Shown here piece after piece: positions 8,854 to 17,717 of a stretch of DNA of 64,000 bases. The stretch spans positions 1 through 64,000 of the forward strand of contig JAQWLJ010000047.1 in NCBI GenBank assembly GCA_029247365.1, read 5' to 3'. A program made the translations under genes and the position numbers. Source of the stretch: Acidimicrobiales bacterium (GTDB lineage Bacteria > Actinomycetota > Acidimicrobiia > Acidimicrobiales > Aldehydirespiratoraceae). Position 1 is the first letter of the stretch. Every line of letters begins with the position of its first letter. The notes under the pieces were generated by a model that saw only the letters and a program-made list of their open reading frames with translations, was not told the origin of the DNA and ran no database searches.

Positions 8854-9660
8854 ATGGCCGATGTAGCGATCGGACGCGGCAAGAGCGCCCGGCAGGCCTT
8901 CGAACTTGACGACATCGTGCTCGTCCCGAGTCGGCGCGTACGCGATCGCGACGATGTCGACCTGTCGTGGAAGATCGACGCCTACCGCTTCGATCTGCCG
9001 GTGATGGCCGCCGGTGAGTCGACCACCGACGGTGTCTTGCCGGTGCTCGATCTCGAAGCCTTGATCGGTGATGCCGAGCCTGATGCGGGCGCCTTGCGCG
9101 ACGCCGTGGCCGAGGCCCGTGGCGAGGGTCGGGTCGCCGTGAGCGTCTCCCCCAATCGAGCCTCTGAACTCGTGCCGTTGGGGGTCAAGGCCGAAGCCGA
9201 ACTCATCGTCATCCGCGGCGACATCGTCTCGGCCGACCACGTGTCGTCGGAAGGTGACAGTGATCTCCGAACCCTCATCCGGTCCACCGATGCGCCGGTC
9301 ATCGTCGGCGGCTGTGTCAGCTACAGCTCGGCGAAGCACCTGATGCGCACCGGGGCTGCCGGTGTCCTGATCGGTGGCGGTCGTTCCGACCTCGGAATGG
9401 ACGTGCCGCTCGCAACGGCCATTGCTGATGCTCGCGCGGCCCGCGTGCGCCACCTCGACGAGACCAGCGTCTACTGCCACATCATCGCCATGGGCCCGTC
9501 CAACGGTGTCGATGCTGCCAAGGCCATCGCAGTTGGCGCTGATGCCGTCATGGTCGATGGCGATGTGTCGGACTACCCCGACGCGCTTCGCTCCACGATG
9601 GCGCTCTGCGGCTATACCGACGTGAAGTCGTTCCAGAAGGCCGAGGTTGTTGTCCGGTGA
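8854..9660 (+). CDS. guaB3: Shortened GuaB3-type IMP dehydrogenase-like protein
   Basis: Begins [28 protein letters not shown], the signature N-terminus of actinobacterial GuaB3, then [31 protein letters not shown] and a C-terminal [19 protein letters not shown] close to the GuaB3 tail. Length is 268 aa; GuaB3 proteins I know are about 375. From memory of the Mtb sequence, the missing parts are the segment after the first strand (the PM..VVSP and GGLGVLN region) and the flap before the final GYxDxKxFQK. No catalytic Cys loop is visible. GuaB3 function is unsettled, so purine-related activity is inferred from the 4-bp overlap with guaA. RBS GGGAG precedes the ATG. Confidence 0.8.
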   Translation: MADVAIGRGKSARQAFELDDIVLVPSRRVRDRDDVDLSWKIDAYRFDLPVMAAGESTTDGVLPVLDLEALIGDAEPDAGALRDAVAEARGEGRVAVSVSPNRASELVPLGVKAEAELIVIRGDIVSADHVSSEGDSDLRTLIRSTDAPVIVGGCVSYSSAKHLMRTGAAGVLIGGGRSDLGMDVPLATAIADARAARVRHLDETSVYCHIIAMGPSNGVDAAKAIAVGADAVMVDGDVSDYPDALRSTMALCGYTDVKSFQKAEVVVR

Positions 9661-11237
9661 GTACGCCTCCTGCGCCGGGCACCGATGGCGGTTTCGACAA
9701 GATCTTGGTCGTCGACTTCGGTGCTCAGTACGCGCAGCTGATTGCGCGACGGGTGCGCGAAGCCAAGGTGTACAGCGAGATCGTGGCGCCCACGATCAGT
9801 GCCGATGAGATCAGAGCTAAGGAGCCAACCGGCATCATCTTCAGCGGTGGCCCTGACTCGGTTCACGCCGAGGGTGCGATTTTGATCGATCCCGGCGTGT
9901 ACGACCTTGACGTGCCAATCCTTGGCATCTGCTACGGCGCTCAGCTGATCGCGCAGCAGAATGGGGGCATGGTCGGGCGCACCGATCGCGGCGAGTACGG
10001 CCGCACCGTGCTGAGCGTCGATGGCGACGGCGGCACGATGCTTGGTGGCACCCCCAGCGAGCAGAACGTGTGGATGTCGCACTTCGATGCGATCACGGTC
10101 GCACCCGAAGGCAGCACTGCCACTGCGTCGACGCCCGACGCACCGATCGCGGCGTTCGAATCCCAGGAGCGGGGCCTCTTCGGTGTGCAGTTCCATCCCG
10201 AGGTCATGCACACCGAGCATGGCCAGCACGTGATCGAGCGGTTTCTCCGCGATGGCTGCGGCACCCTCGGCGACTGGACGATGGCATCGATCATCGACAC
10301 GTCAGTCGAGCAGATCCGTGCACAGGTTGGAGACAAGCAGGTCATCTGCGCTCTTTCGGGTGGTGTCGACTCTGCGGTTGCGGCGGCGCTCGTGCACAAG
10401 GCGATTGGCGAGCAGCTCACCTGCGTGCACGTCGACACTGGCCTGATGCGGCTCAACGAGGCCGACCAGGTCATCGAGACCTTCGAGCGCAACTTCGGTG
10501 TTCGGCTGGTCTTCGTCGATGCCTCCGATCGCTTCTTCACTGCCCTCGCCGGAGTCACCGAACCCGAGGCCAAGCGCAAGGCGATCGGCGAGTTATTCAT
10601 CAGAGTTTTCGAGGACGCGAAGGCCGAAGCAACCGATGCCGGTGGCTCGCACGCGGACTTCCTTGTGCAGGGCACGCTCTACCCTGACGTCATCGAGTCG
10701 GGCAGCGAACACGCCTCCACGATCAAATCGCACCACAACGTCGGTGGTTTGCCCGATGACATGGAGTTCGAGCTCATCGAGCCGCTGCGGAGCCTCTTTA
10801 AGGACGAGGTCCGCATGGTTGGCTCTGAGCTTGGTTTGCCCGAAGAGATCGTCCAGCGGCAGCCATTCCCCGGTCCGGGTCTCGGTGTGCGAATCATTGG
10901 CGAGGTCACCCCCGACAAGGTCGAGACGCTGCAGCAGGCCGACTTCATCGTCCGTGAAGAGCTCGCCAAGGCCGGTCTCGAGCGAGAGATCTGGCAGTCG
11001 TTCGCCGTGCTTCCCGACATTCGTAGCGTGGGGGTAATGGGCGACGAACGCACCTATGGCTGGCCGATCATCATTCGCGCCGTCACCAGCGAAGACGCAA
11101 TGACCGCCGATTGGGCGCGTATCCCCTACGAGACGCTCGAAGCGATGAGTAGCCGCGTGATCAACGAGGTCCCCGGGGTCAACCGTGTGGCGTACGACAT
11201 CACGTCGAAGCCCCCGGGCACGATCGAGTGGGAATGA
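9657..11237 (+). CDS. guaA: GMP synthase (glutamine-hydrolysing)
   Basis: Full-length 526-aa GuaA converting XMP to GMP. The N-terminal class I glutamine amidotransferase has the nucleophile Cys in [16 protein letters not shown] and the His-Glu pair in [15 protein letters not shown]. The ATP pyrophosphatase has the P-loop [14 protein letters not shown]. The C-terminal dimerisation region has [16 protein letters not shown] and ends PPGTIEWE, as GuaA does. GTG start overlaps the guaB3 stop (GTGA), so it is coupled. The stop overlaps the next gene by ATGA. Confidence 0.97.
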   Translation: MSTPPAPGTDGGFDKILVVDFGAQYAQLIARRVREAKVYSEIVAPTISADEIRAKEPTGIIFSGGPDSVHAEGAILIDPGVYDLDVPILGICYGAQLIAQQNGGMVGRTDRGEYGRTVLSVDGDGGTMLGGTPSEQNVWMSHFDAITVAPEGSTATASTPDAPIAAFESQERGLFGVQFHPEVMHTEHGQHVIERFLRDGCGTLGDWTMASIIDTSVEQIRAQVGDKQVICALSGGVDSAVAAALVHKAIGEQLTCVHVDTGLMRLNEADQVIETFERNFGVRLVFVDASDRFFTALAGVTEPEAKRKAIGELFIRVFEDAKAEATDAGGSHADFLVQGTLYPDVIESGSEHASTIKSHHNVGGLPDDMEFELIEPLRSLFKDEVRMVGSELGLPEEIVQRQPFPGPGLGVRIIGEVTPDKVETLQQADFIVREELAKAGLEREIWQSFAVLPDIRSVGVMGDERTYGWPIIIRAVTSEDAMTADWARIPYETLEAMSSRVINEVPGVNRVAYDITSKPPGTIEWE

Positions 11238-11806
11238 GCGAAGCGCTCGACGCAGCTGCGTATCAGCGCGCTGCTGCCCTCTTAGGTGAGACGATCACGA
11301 GCCTGTCTGACGAGGAGTGGGACCGAACCACCCATCCCGACGACTGGACGGCCGTTACCAGCACCGCATGGGTCGTCGTCGGCGATTCCCAGCTCACCGC
11401 CGCAGCGCAAGGAGAGGCACTCGGTCAGGTCGGCGAGTTCGATGCGGCCATCCTCGGCGGCAATCCCGTAGCGGCATGGAGGGGGACCGCGGTTGCCGCC
11501 ATCGGGGCGCTGCGCGACGTCGACGCTGCGGCGGTGATCGTTCCTCACCCCGACGGCCACGTGCTGTTGGCCGACCTGATCGCTCAGCGCGTCAGCGAGA
11601 ACCTCATACGTGCCTGGGATATCGGACGCGCTGCGGGACGCCCGGTCGAAGTCCCTGAAGACCTGGCTGACGCCTGCCTCGGCTTCTGGGCCGACCATAC
11701 CGATGCAGTGCTCGCGGGCGGAGTATTGCCCGACGAACCGGTTGAACCGCGCGCCGGAGCCGGCGTCGTCGAACGGTTCCTCGGTCTCATGGGCCGCAGC
11801 GTCTGA
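11234..11806 (+). CDS. DinB-like / maleylpyruvate isomerase N-terminal domain protein (TIGR03086-like)
   Basis: 190-aa helical-bundle protein starting [30 protein letters not shown], with [24 protein letters not shown] in the second helix. This resembles the mycothiol-dependent maleylpyruvate isomerase N-domain / DinB group common in actinobacteria. The expected His metal ligands are not obvious (WVVVGDS in place of W.V..HV), so metal binding is doubtful. Coupled to guaA through ATGA, ending just before the first pstS promoter. Function unknown. Confidence 0.6.
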   Translation: MSEALDAAAYQRAAALLGETITSLSDEEWDRTTHPDDWTAVTSTAWVVVGDSQLTAAAQGEALGQVGEFDAAILGGNPVAAWRGTAVAAIGALRDVDAAAVIVPHPDGHVLLADLIAQRVSENLIRAWDIGRAAGRPVEVPEDLADACLGFWADHTDAVLAGGVLPDEPVEPRAGAGVVERFLGLMGRSV

Positions 11807-11810
11807 CCTC

Positions 11811-11854
11811 GTTCACGTGAAGTTCGGGCAATAGCCTGATCGGCTTCATGCCGG
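11811..11854 (+). promoter_or_regulatory. PHO-box-like 11-nt repeat array upstream of first pstS
   Basis: Successive 11-nt units GTTCACGTGAA, GTTCGGGCAAT, AGCCTGATCGG, CTTCATGCCGG. Units 1, 2 and 4 match the direct-repeat PHO unit (GTTCAYCC...) known for Streptomyces PhoP. Likely RegX3 target, by inference. Confidence 0.55.
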
Positions 11855-11884
11855 GCAACCTCCTCGAAACCTGAGGTTCCTACC

Positions 11885-13018
11885 GTGCGGTCCATGGATC
11901 AATCCAACCCACGACAGGCGCGCCTGCTCGTTATAACCCTGCTGACTGTTTTCGCTCTGTTCGCTGCTGCGTGCGGCGACGATGACACGAGCGCATCGGG
12001 CGGCACCACTGACACAAGCGCTGCCGACGACACTGCTTCGGCTTCCGACTCGGTCAGTGCCAGCGGCGAACTCGATGGCGAGTTCCTCGTCTCCGGCTCG
12101 TCGACCGTGTATCCGATCGTGCTCGAGCAAGCCGAGGCGTTCGGCGCTGCGAACGGCGGCGTTGCGATCTCCGTGGAAGGCCCTGGCTCCGGTGACGGTG
12201 CCCAGAAGTTCTGCAACGGTGAGGTTCCGATCGCCAACGCCTCCCGGACCTACAAGGACGCAGAGATCGAGATTTGCGAGGCCAACGGCATCGAGTTCAT
12301 CGAGATCCGTCGCGGTATCGACGGCATTTCCGTCGTCACTTCGCCGGAGAACGACGCCGTCGAGTGCGTCAGCTTCAACCAGCTGTACTCGCTGATCTCT
12401 GAGGAGGCCACAGGTTCGGACAGTTGGGCCGACGGCAACGGCCTGCTCACGGAAATGGGTGCCGTCGACGCTAACTTCCCAGATGCCCAGCTAGACGTCT
12501 TCGGGCCTGGTGAAGAGTCGGGGACGTTCGACTCCTTCGCTGAGATCGTTATCGAGTCGGTTGCCAAGGGCAAGACTGGTCTCGACTCCGAGGCCCGCGA
12601 GTTCGTGAAGACGATTCGACCCGACTACACCTCGAGCCCTGACGACAACATCATCGTCGAAGGTATCTCGTCGAGTCAGTACAGCATCGGCTGGGTCGGC
12701 TTCGCCTTTGCGAAGGAAGCCGAGGAGTCCGGTCAGGCCAAGCTTCTCGCGGTCAGCAAGGAAGACGGCGGTGAGTGTGTCACGCCGAGCCCCGGGACCA
12801 TCGCCTCTGCCGAGTTCCCGATCGCTCGCTTCCTCTACACCTACGTCAACGCCGCCGCGGCGAACGACCCGGCAGTGGTCGCGTTCGTCGACTACATGAT
12901 GAGCGCGGAAGGTCTCGAGTCCGTCACCAGTGCCGGGTACATCGATCTGTCGAACGTCGACCAGAGCCTGGCGCAGGCCATCTGGGAGAACCGCACAACT
13001 GGGCGCAGTTGGGGCTGA
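11885..13018 (+). CDS. pstS: Phosphate ABC transporter substrate-binding lipoprotein PstS
   Basis: A 377-aa PstS. The signal peptide ends in a lipobox (LFAAACGDD) and is followed by a Ser/Thr/Asp-rich linker. The phosphate-binding fold begins FLVSGSSTVYPIVLEQAEAF, with phosphate-contact motifs VEGPGSGDGAQKF, ANASR and FGPGEESGTFDSF. GTG 11885 or ATG 11894 could start it. It is separate from the pstCAB operon: after it come a strong terminator and two genes on the other strand. It is a close paralogue of the second PstS 2.1 kb away (shared IRPDYTSSPDDN and IGWVGFAFAKEAEE). High-affinity phosphate capture at the cell surface. Confidence 0.95.
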   Translation: MRSMDQSNPRQARLLVITLLTVFALFAAACGDDDTSASGGTTDTSAADDTASASDSVSASGELDGEFLVSGSSTVYPIVLEQAEAFGAANGGVAISVEGPGSGDGAQKFCNGEVPIANASRTYKDAEIEICEANGIEFIEIRRGIDGISVVTSPENDAVECVSFNQLYSLISEEATGSDSWADGNGLLTEMGAVDANFPDAQLDVFGPGEESGTFDSFAEIVIESVAKGKTGLDSEAREFVKTIRPDYTSSPDDNIIVEGISSSQYSIGWVGFAFAKEAEESGQAKLLAVSKEDGGECVTPSPGTIASAEFPIARFLYTYVNAAAANDPAVVAFVDYMMSAEGLESVTSAGYIDLSNVDQSLAQAIWENRTTGRSWG

Positions 13019-13093
13019 CACTGAATCGTTGCAGCTGACGCTGACGCTGACCGCGGATGGCGGCGCAGATATCCACCGAATCCCCTCCATGAC

Positions 13094-13130
13094 AACGGCC
13101 CCGGCATGTGCCCGGGGCCGTTCGTCGTTT
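13094..13130 (+). terminator. Rho-independent terminator of pstS, probably bidirectional
   Basis: Perfect 11-bp stem AACGGCCCCGG / CCGGGGCCGTT with a 7-nt loop, followed by a T-rich CGTCGTTTT. It lies between convergent genes. Confidence 0.85.
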
Positions 13131-13145
13131 TGGCGGAGGGGTAGA

Positions 13146-13823
13146 TCAGTCGTCAATATCGGTGGCGCCGTCGTCTTGATAGCCCTGGTGCTGGAGTGGC
13201 TCGGTTGCGGTCGTCACGACGCCGGCAATGTTTGCCACGATGCGCTTCCAGTAGCGATACAGAATCGCTCGCGGCACGACCTTGTGCCCCGGCTCCTCAG
13301 AGTGCATGAGCTCACGAATATGGTCCTGCAGTTCGACCTGCAGATCGTTGGTCCGCTTGCGAAGTTCGGTCGCGCCGTCCTCGTCGCCGGCGGCGATGAT
13401 GTCGGCCGCCTGACCGAGCATCTCGCTGATGGTCCGGCGGAAGCCGATCAGCATCTCAAGATCGGGGGCCTCGCTCAGATCGGCGCCGTCCTCGGCGAGA
13501 TACAGGATGTTCTTGTTCTGGTCGCCGATGCGTTCGATCTTTTTTATTAGCAGGATCAGACCCAGTACCTCGCCGATGTCGCTGCTGCCCTGCACGCTCA
13601 CGTGCACCACGAGTTGGCCACGCAGATCCTGCTCGGCTTCGTTGATGCGCTCATCGGTCTGGCGGACGTCTTGGCCAATAGTCTCGACATCGGCCCCACT
13701 CAGCAGTGCGGCAGACGCGAGGTCAAAGCTGTGGCGGGCGTCGGAAACCATCGACACAGTTCGAGCCGTGATTTGATCGAGGCTGTTCTCGCCGTCGCCT
13801 CGGCGGAAGAAGGTCATGACCAT
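13146..13823 (-). CDS. PhoU-like (DUF47) regulator of the Na/Pi transporter
   Basis: 225-aa all-helical PhoU-domain/DUF47 protein. GLILLIKKIERIGDQNKNILYLAE carries an E-R-x-G-D-x-x-x-N motif like the metal-binding PhoU helices. Such proteins accompany phosphate transporters of the PNaS or PiT type and modulate their uptake. It is 40 bp downstream of the Na/Pi cotransporter on the same strand, with AAGGAG six bases before the ATG, so it belongs to that transporter rather than to Pst. Second PhoU-type protein in the locus, apart from the PhoU-kinase fusion. Confidence 0.85.
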   Translation of the reverse strand: MVMTFFRRGDGENSLDQITARTVSMVSDARHSFDLASAALLSGADVETIGQDVRQTDERINEAEQDLRGQLVVHVSVQGSSDIGEVLGLILLIKKIERIGDQNKNILYLAEDGADLSEAPDLEMLIGFRRTISEMLGQAADIIAAGDEDGATELRKRTNDLQVELQDHIRELMHSEEPGHKVVPRAILYRYWKRIVANIAGVVTTATEPLQHQGYQDDGATDIDD

Positions 13824-13863
13824 GAGGTCGCTCCTTGGGTGGGTGAGATGAGTTTCGCGCTTG

Positions 13864-15000
13864 TCATCGGAAGATCGCCACGCCGATCAATGGGATCACG
13901 ATGAACAAGGTGATGACGTACGCAACAGCCATCGTGTGACGTTCGACTGCGAGGTCGGCCATGCGCTCGGCCGCTCGCAAGGGGATCATGCGGATTCGAG
14001 GCATCGGATAGAGGAGCGCGATGCCGATCACATTGAACGTCGTATGCACCAATGCGATTGTCAGCGCGTCGACCGACCCCGATGCCAGCGCAGCCAAGAG
14101 GGCGGTGATCGTGGTGCCTACGTTGGCACCGAGGGTCACGGGGAAGATGTTTCGTAGGGTCACGACACCGGCTGCAGCAAGCGGGACCATGATCGAGGTA
14201 GTGATGCTCGACGACTGCACGGCGACGGTGATCACCAGGCCGAGCACCATCGCAACGGTGCCACCACCACTGCCGAGGACGGCGTTGAGTGAGCGCTCGA
14301 CACGGTCCGCAACGAGCTTCTTCATGTTTTTGGTGATGAAGGTCAGCGCAGCGAGCACGATGACGAGGCCGACGAGGACCATCGATGTGCCGAGGAAGTT
14401 CTCTTCCAACCCCAGCTCGCCGAGGCCGTCTTTCAACCAGCCGACGGGTTCCTTGACCCATTTCTTGATCGGGCTTTTCCACTCACTGCCGGCGGAACCG
14501 CCGAGCGCCTCGGTGATTGAGGTGGCGATGCTCGACAGGGCACCGGTCAGCAGCTCGATCGGGAGGAGGATTGTGACCGCGAGCAGGTTGAAGAAGTCGT
14601 GGACCGTGGCGGCGGCAAATGCCCGCTTGAATTCGTCGGACTGACGGATTGAGCCGAGCGAGACGAGTGTGTTGGTGACAGTGGTGCCGATGTTGGCGCC
14701 CATAATCATCGGGACCGCGGCGTCAACGCCGAGTGCGCCTGAGGCGACAAGGCCGACGACCACCGATGTGCTCGCCGACGACGACTGCACGAGCACCGTG
14801 CCCAGGATGCCAACGAACAGGCCGGCGATCGGGTTGTTGACGCTCTCGAACAGGTTGGCCTGGGTGTCGGCCCCCATCACCTTGATGCCGGATTCGAGGC
14901 TGGAAACGCCGACCAGGAAGATGTAGATCAGCGCGAAAACGAGCACGGACCGTGCCCACGTGGGCAGACCTCGATCGGCTGCCGTCGTGGTCCCCGTCAT
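13864..15000 (-). CDS. Na+/phosphate cotransporter (PNaS/NptA family)
   Basis: A 378-aa membrane protein with about eight hydrophobic helices and the two inverted repeats of the family: GTVLVQSSSASTSVVVGLV and VITVAVQSSSITTSIMVPL, the QSSS motifs that form the substrate path. Low-affinity sodium-driven phosphate uptake is expected. It shares a divergent promoter region with the second pstS, so both could be controlled by the repeat array there. A minus-strand TACGTT lies 26 nt before its ATG, and a GGGAGAG ribosome-binding site precedes it. Confidence 0.9.
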   Translation of the reverse strand: MTGTTTAADRGLPTWARSVLVFALIYIFLVGVSSLESGIKVMGADTQANLFESVNNPIAGLFVGILGTVLVQSSSASTSVVVGLVASGALGVDAAVPMIMGANIGTTVTNTLVSLGSIRQSDEFKRAFAAATVHDFFNLLAVTILLPIELLTGALSSIATSITEALGGSAGSEWKSPIKKWVKEPVGWLKDGLGELGLEENFLGTSMVLVGLVIVLAALTFITKNMKKLVADRVERSLNAVLGSGGGTVAMVLGLVITVAVQSSSITTSIMVPLAAAGVVTLRNIFPVTLGANVGTTITALLAALASGSVDALTIALVHTTFNVIGIALLYPMPRIRMIPLRAAERMADLAVERHTMAVAYVITLFIVIPLIGVAIFR

Positions 15001-15026
15001 GACTCTCCCTCGATGTCAGCGGCGGA

Positions 15027-15032
15027 AACGTA
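15027..15032 (-). promoter_or_regulatory. -10 box of Na/Pi cotransporter
   Basis: Minus-strand TACGTT with a 26-nt leader and a ribosome-binding site before ATG 15000. Confidence 0.4.
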
Positions 15033-15062
15033 GCACCTTGGCTCTCGGCGCGCCCGCACGCC

Positions 15063-15106
15063 GTTCGCCAACTGTTTACCTGGAGTGGGTTTGCCGTTCA
15101 TCCGAG
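15063..15106 (+). promoter_or_regulatory. PHO-box-like 11-nt repeat array upstream of second pstS
   Basis: Successive 11-nt units GTTCGCCAACT, GTTTACCTGGA, GTGGGTTTGCC, GTTCATCCGAG, ending 27 nt before the TAGCAT box. Same 1-2-(3)-4 pattern as at the first pstS. Lies in the divergent pstS / Na-Pi transporter region. Confidence 0.6.
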
Positions 15107-15133
15107 GCCCCCAGAGGTGACAGCTCCGGTTCG

Positions 15134-15139
15134 TAGCAT
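15134..15139 (+). promoter_or_regulatory. -10 box of second pstS (leaderless)
   Basis: TAGCAT, 8 nt, GTG 15148. Sits downstream of the PHO-box-like array, as expected for an activated promoter. Confidence 0.5.
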
Positions 15140-15147
15140 TGCGTTCC

Positions 15148-16275
15148 GTGCACGAACTTCTTCCTCCGAGCCGGTCCGATCGGTTCCGGAGTGTCGGCCT
15201 GATCGTCGGTTTACTTGCGCTGTTCGCGCTGATTTCTGCGCTCGTCAACGATGACGCGTCGGTCACCGTTGTGGCGGCCGAACCCAGCGTCGATGGCTCC
15301 ACCGAGGGTGACGTAGCCCCCGCAGGGCCGTTGGACGGCGAGTTCCTCATCTCCGGTTCATCGACCGTCTACCCGATCGTGCTCGAACAGGCCGAGGCGT
15401 TTAGCGATGCGAACGATGGCGTTGCGATCTCGGTCGAAGGGCCGGGTTCGGGCGATGGCGCTCAGAAGTTCTGCAACGGTGAAGTCCCGATCGCCAACGC
15501 TTCTCGCCTCTACAAGCAGCAAGAGCTCGAAATCTGTGAGGCAAATGGCATTGAGTACATCGAGTTGCGGCGCGGCATCGATGGCATCACCGTGATCAGC
15601 TCGCCGGCAAACGATCGCATCGAGTGCCTGTCGTTCAACGATCTCTATGCCCTTATTTCCGAAGAGGCGAGCGGCTTCGATAGCTGGGCCGACGCCAATG
15701 CCCTCACCTCTCTATGGGACGGCACCGCATTCCCCGATGTCGCCCTCGATGTCTACGGTCCTGGGGAGGAGTCCGGCACCTTCGACTCGTTCGGCGAGAT
15801 CGTCATCGAGGGGGTCGCTAAGGGCAAGACCGGTCTCGACACAGAGTCCCGCGACTTCGTGACGTCGATTCGGCCCGACTACACGTCGAGCCCGGATGAC
15901 AATGTCATCCTCCAAGGCATCGGCGCGTCCGACTACTCGATTGGCTGGGTCGGCTTCGCCTTTGCAAAGGAGGCCGAGGAGGCTGGCGCGGCCAAGCTCG
16001 TGCAGGTTGCCAAAGAAGACGGGGGCTTGTGTGTGAGCCCGACTGAGGAGACGATCGCGTCGGCCGCCTTTCCGATCGCCCGGTTCCTCTACACCTACGT
16101 CAACGCCAACGCTGCCGCGAACGACCCAGCCGTGATCGCGTTCGTTGATTACATGATGAGCGACGAGGGACTCGATGCCGTCAGCTCTGCTGGCTACATC
16201 AACCTCGCCGATTCCGACCAGCTGCGGGCCCAGGCGATCTGGGTGAACCGGGTGAGTGGACCGGCGTGGGATTGA
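15148..16275 (+). CDS. pstS: Second PstS phosphate-binding protein, no lipobox
   Basis: 375-aa PstS paralogue with the same motifs as the first (FLISGSSTVYPIVLEQAEAF, VEGPGSGDGAQKF, YGPGEESGTFDSFGE). It heads the pstCAB operon. The N-terminal hydrophobic segment GLIVGLLALFALISALVND has no cysteine lipobox, so it is either a cleaved secreted protein or anchored by an uncleaved N-terminal helix, unlike the first copy. The track starts at TTG 15139; I choose GTG 15148, which puts TAGCAT eight bases upstream. Two gap bases separate its stop from pstC. Confidence 0.92.
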   Translation: MHELLPPSRSDRFRSVGLIVGLLALFALISALVNDDASVTVVAAEPSVDGSTEGDVAPAGPLDGEFLISGSSTVYPIVLEQAEAFSDANDGVAISVEGPGSGDGAQKFCNGEVPIANASRLYKQQELEICEANGIEYIELRRGIDGITVISSPANDRIECLSFNDLYALISEEASGFDSWADANALTSLWDGTAFPDVALDVYGPGEESGTFDSFGEIVIEGVAKGKTGLDTESRDFVTSIRPDYTSSPDDNVILQGIGASDYSIGWVGFAFAKEAEEAGAAKLVQVAKEDGGLCVSPTEETIASAAFPIARFLYTYVNANAAANDPAVIAFVDYMMSDEGLDAVSSAGYINLADSDQLRAQAIWVNRVSGPAWD

Positions 16276-16277
16276 CG

Positions 16278-17717
16278 ATGCCCACCGAGTCGGCCGGCCT
16301 CTCGGCGGAGCCGCCGACGGTCTCGCTTCCGTCGGTGAACTCCCGAGCCGTCGGCGCAGTTCTCGAACCGGCGACCTTCCTGGTCGTCGCTGCTGCGGTC
16401 GCTGTGGCCGAGCACTTCATTGAGGGGCCGATCGGTGGTTTCGGTCCATCGGCGTTCTGGGTCGCCTTCTGGGCCATGGCGATGTGGAGCGCGTGGCACT
16501 GGCCTGCTGCCCAGACCCTTGCCTCCTCGTTCTCGGGCAACCACCTCGCCATGCTCGACGGGCGTCCCGCATCGCCCCTCACCCTCGCTGCTCGTGAGCT
16601 GACTCGAGCCGGGTTCCTCTACGGTCTGCCGTTGCTCGCCATCGAGAAGAACATCGTGCCGGTGCTGGCAATGATGGCGTTGTCAGGTTTTGTTATCGCC
16701 AAGGCACCTGGTCGTCGGGCGCCGTGGGACTTCGTGGTCGGCACCGTTGTGATCGAGGATTTCGGCGGACCGGCGGCGGTTATCGAACGTACTGAAGTCC
16801 ATTCGGTGGCTGACCTCCAGCTCAACGAGTCGCGCAATCGGCAAAACGTCCGGGCTCGAGCCCTCGTGCTCGCGTTCGGCATGACGTCGGTCCTGGTGAG
16901 TGCCTTGATCGTCTGGAGCATTTTCAGCGAGGCATGGGAGTTCTTTGCCGCCCAAGAGTTCAGTTGGTCGAGCCTGCAGGGCATTGGCTGGTTCCCACGC
17001 CGCGGCATCTTTGATGTCTGGACCCTCTTCATCGGCACCCTCTGGATCACCGGCATCGCGATTGCCCTCGCCGGTCCCGTTGGCCTGGGTGTGGCCTTCT
17101 ACCTCTCCGAATACGCAAGCCCACGGGTCCGCCGCACGGTCAAGCCGATCATCGAGACCCTGGCCAGCATCCCGTCGGTTGTACTCGGCCTCTTCGCCAT
17201 CAGCTTCATCACTCCACAGGTCCTGCAGCCGATCGACGGATCGATTGGCTTCGCGTCGCTGCTCGCGGCCGGCCTCGGTGTCGGAATTCTGACCGTCCCG
17301 ATCATCGCCTCGATCTCTGAGGACGCGATGCGAGCTGTTCCAATGGAGCTCCGGGAAGCGAGCTACGGCCTCGGCGGTCGCCGGGTGACCACATCGCTTC
17401 GGGTTGTGTTCCCTGCGGCCCTGTCGGGTATCTCCGCAGCTTTCATCGTGGGTATCTCCCGCGCCATTGGCGAGACGATGGTGGTCTACATCGCCGCCGG
17501 TGGTTCGGGCGGTGCGGTCCTCGAGTACGACGCTCGCAACGAGGGCCAGACCTTCACCGCAGCGATGGCATCCCTTGGTGCCGGCACCGACTCGGTCGCC
17601 GGTGTAGGCATCGCATTCCAGAGCCTCTACGCCCTCGGCGCGCTGTTGTTCGTGATCACACTGCTGCTCAACGTCTTGTCCGACGCGATCGTTCGCCGTT
17701 TCCGGCAGGCGTACTGA
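16278..17717 (+). CDS. pstC: Phosphate permease PstC with N-terminal RDD-like domain
   Basis: A 479-aa protein of two parts. Residues ~15-165 form a membrane domain resembling the RDD family: AQTLASSFSGNHLAMLDGRPASPLTLAARELTR then GRRAPWDFVVGTVVIED matches the RDD pattern of QTLGK...DGRP...RE......R...D...GTVVI. From ~190 on is a standard PstC: IIETLASIPSVVLGLFAI, the EAA loop MELREASYGLGGRRVTT, and GISRAIGETMVVYIAAG. PstC is normally about 300-340 aa, so the front domain is an addition. ATG 16278 is the first in-frame ATG after the pstS stop. Its stop overlaps pstA by one base. Confidence 0.9.
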   Translation: MPTESAGLSAEPPTVSLPSVNSRAVGAVLEPATFLVVAAAVAVAEHFIEGPIGGFGPSAFWVAFWAMAMWSAWHWPAAQTLASSFSGNHLAMLDGRPASPLTLAARELTRAGFLYGLPLLAIEKNIVPVLAMMALSGFVIAKAPGRRAPWDFVVGTVVIEDFGGPAAVIERTEVHSVADLQLNESRNRQNVRARALVLAFGMTSVLVSALIVWSIFSEAWEFFAAQEFSWSSLQGIGWFPRRGIFDVWTLFIGTLWITGIAIALAGPVGLGVAFYLSEYASPRVRRTVKPIIETLASIPSVVLGLFAISFITPQVLQPIDGSIGFASLLAAGLGVGILTVPIIASISEDAMRAVPMELREASYGLGGRRVTTSLRVVFPAALSGISAAFIVGISRAIGETMVVYIAAGGSGGAVLEYDARNEGQTFTAAMASLGAGTDSVAGVGIAFQSLYALGALLFVITLLLNVLSDAIVRRFRQAY

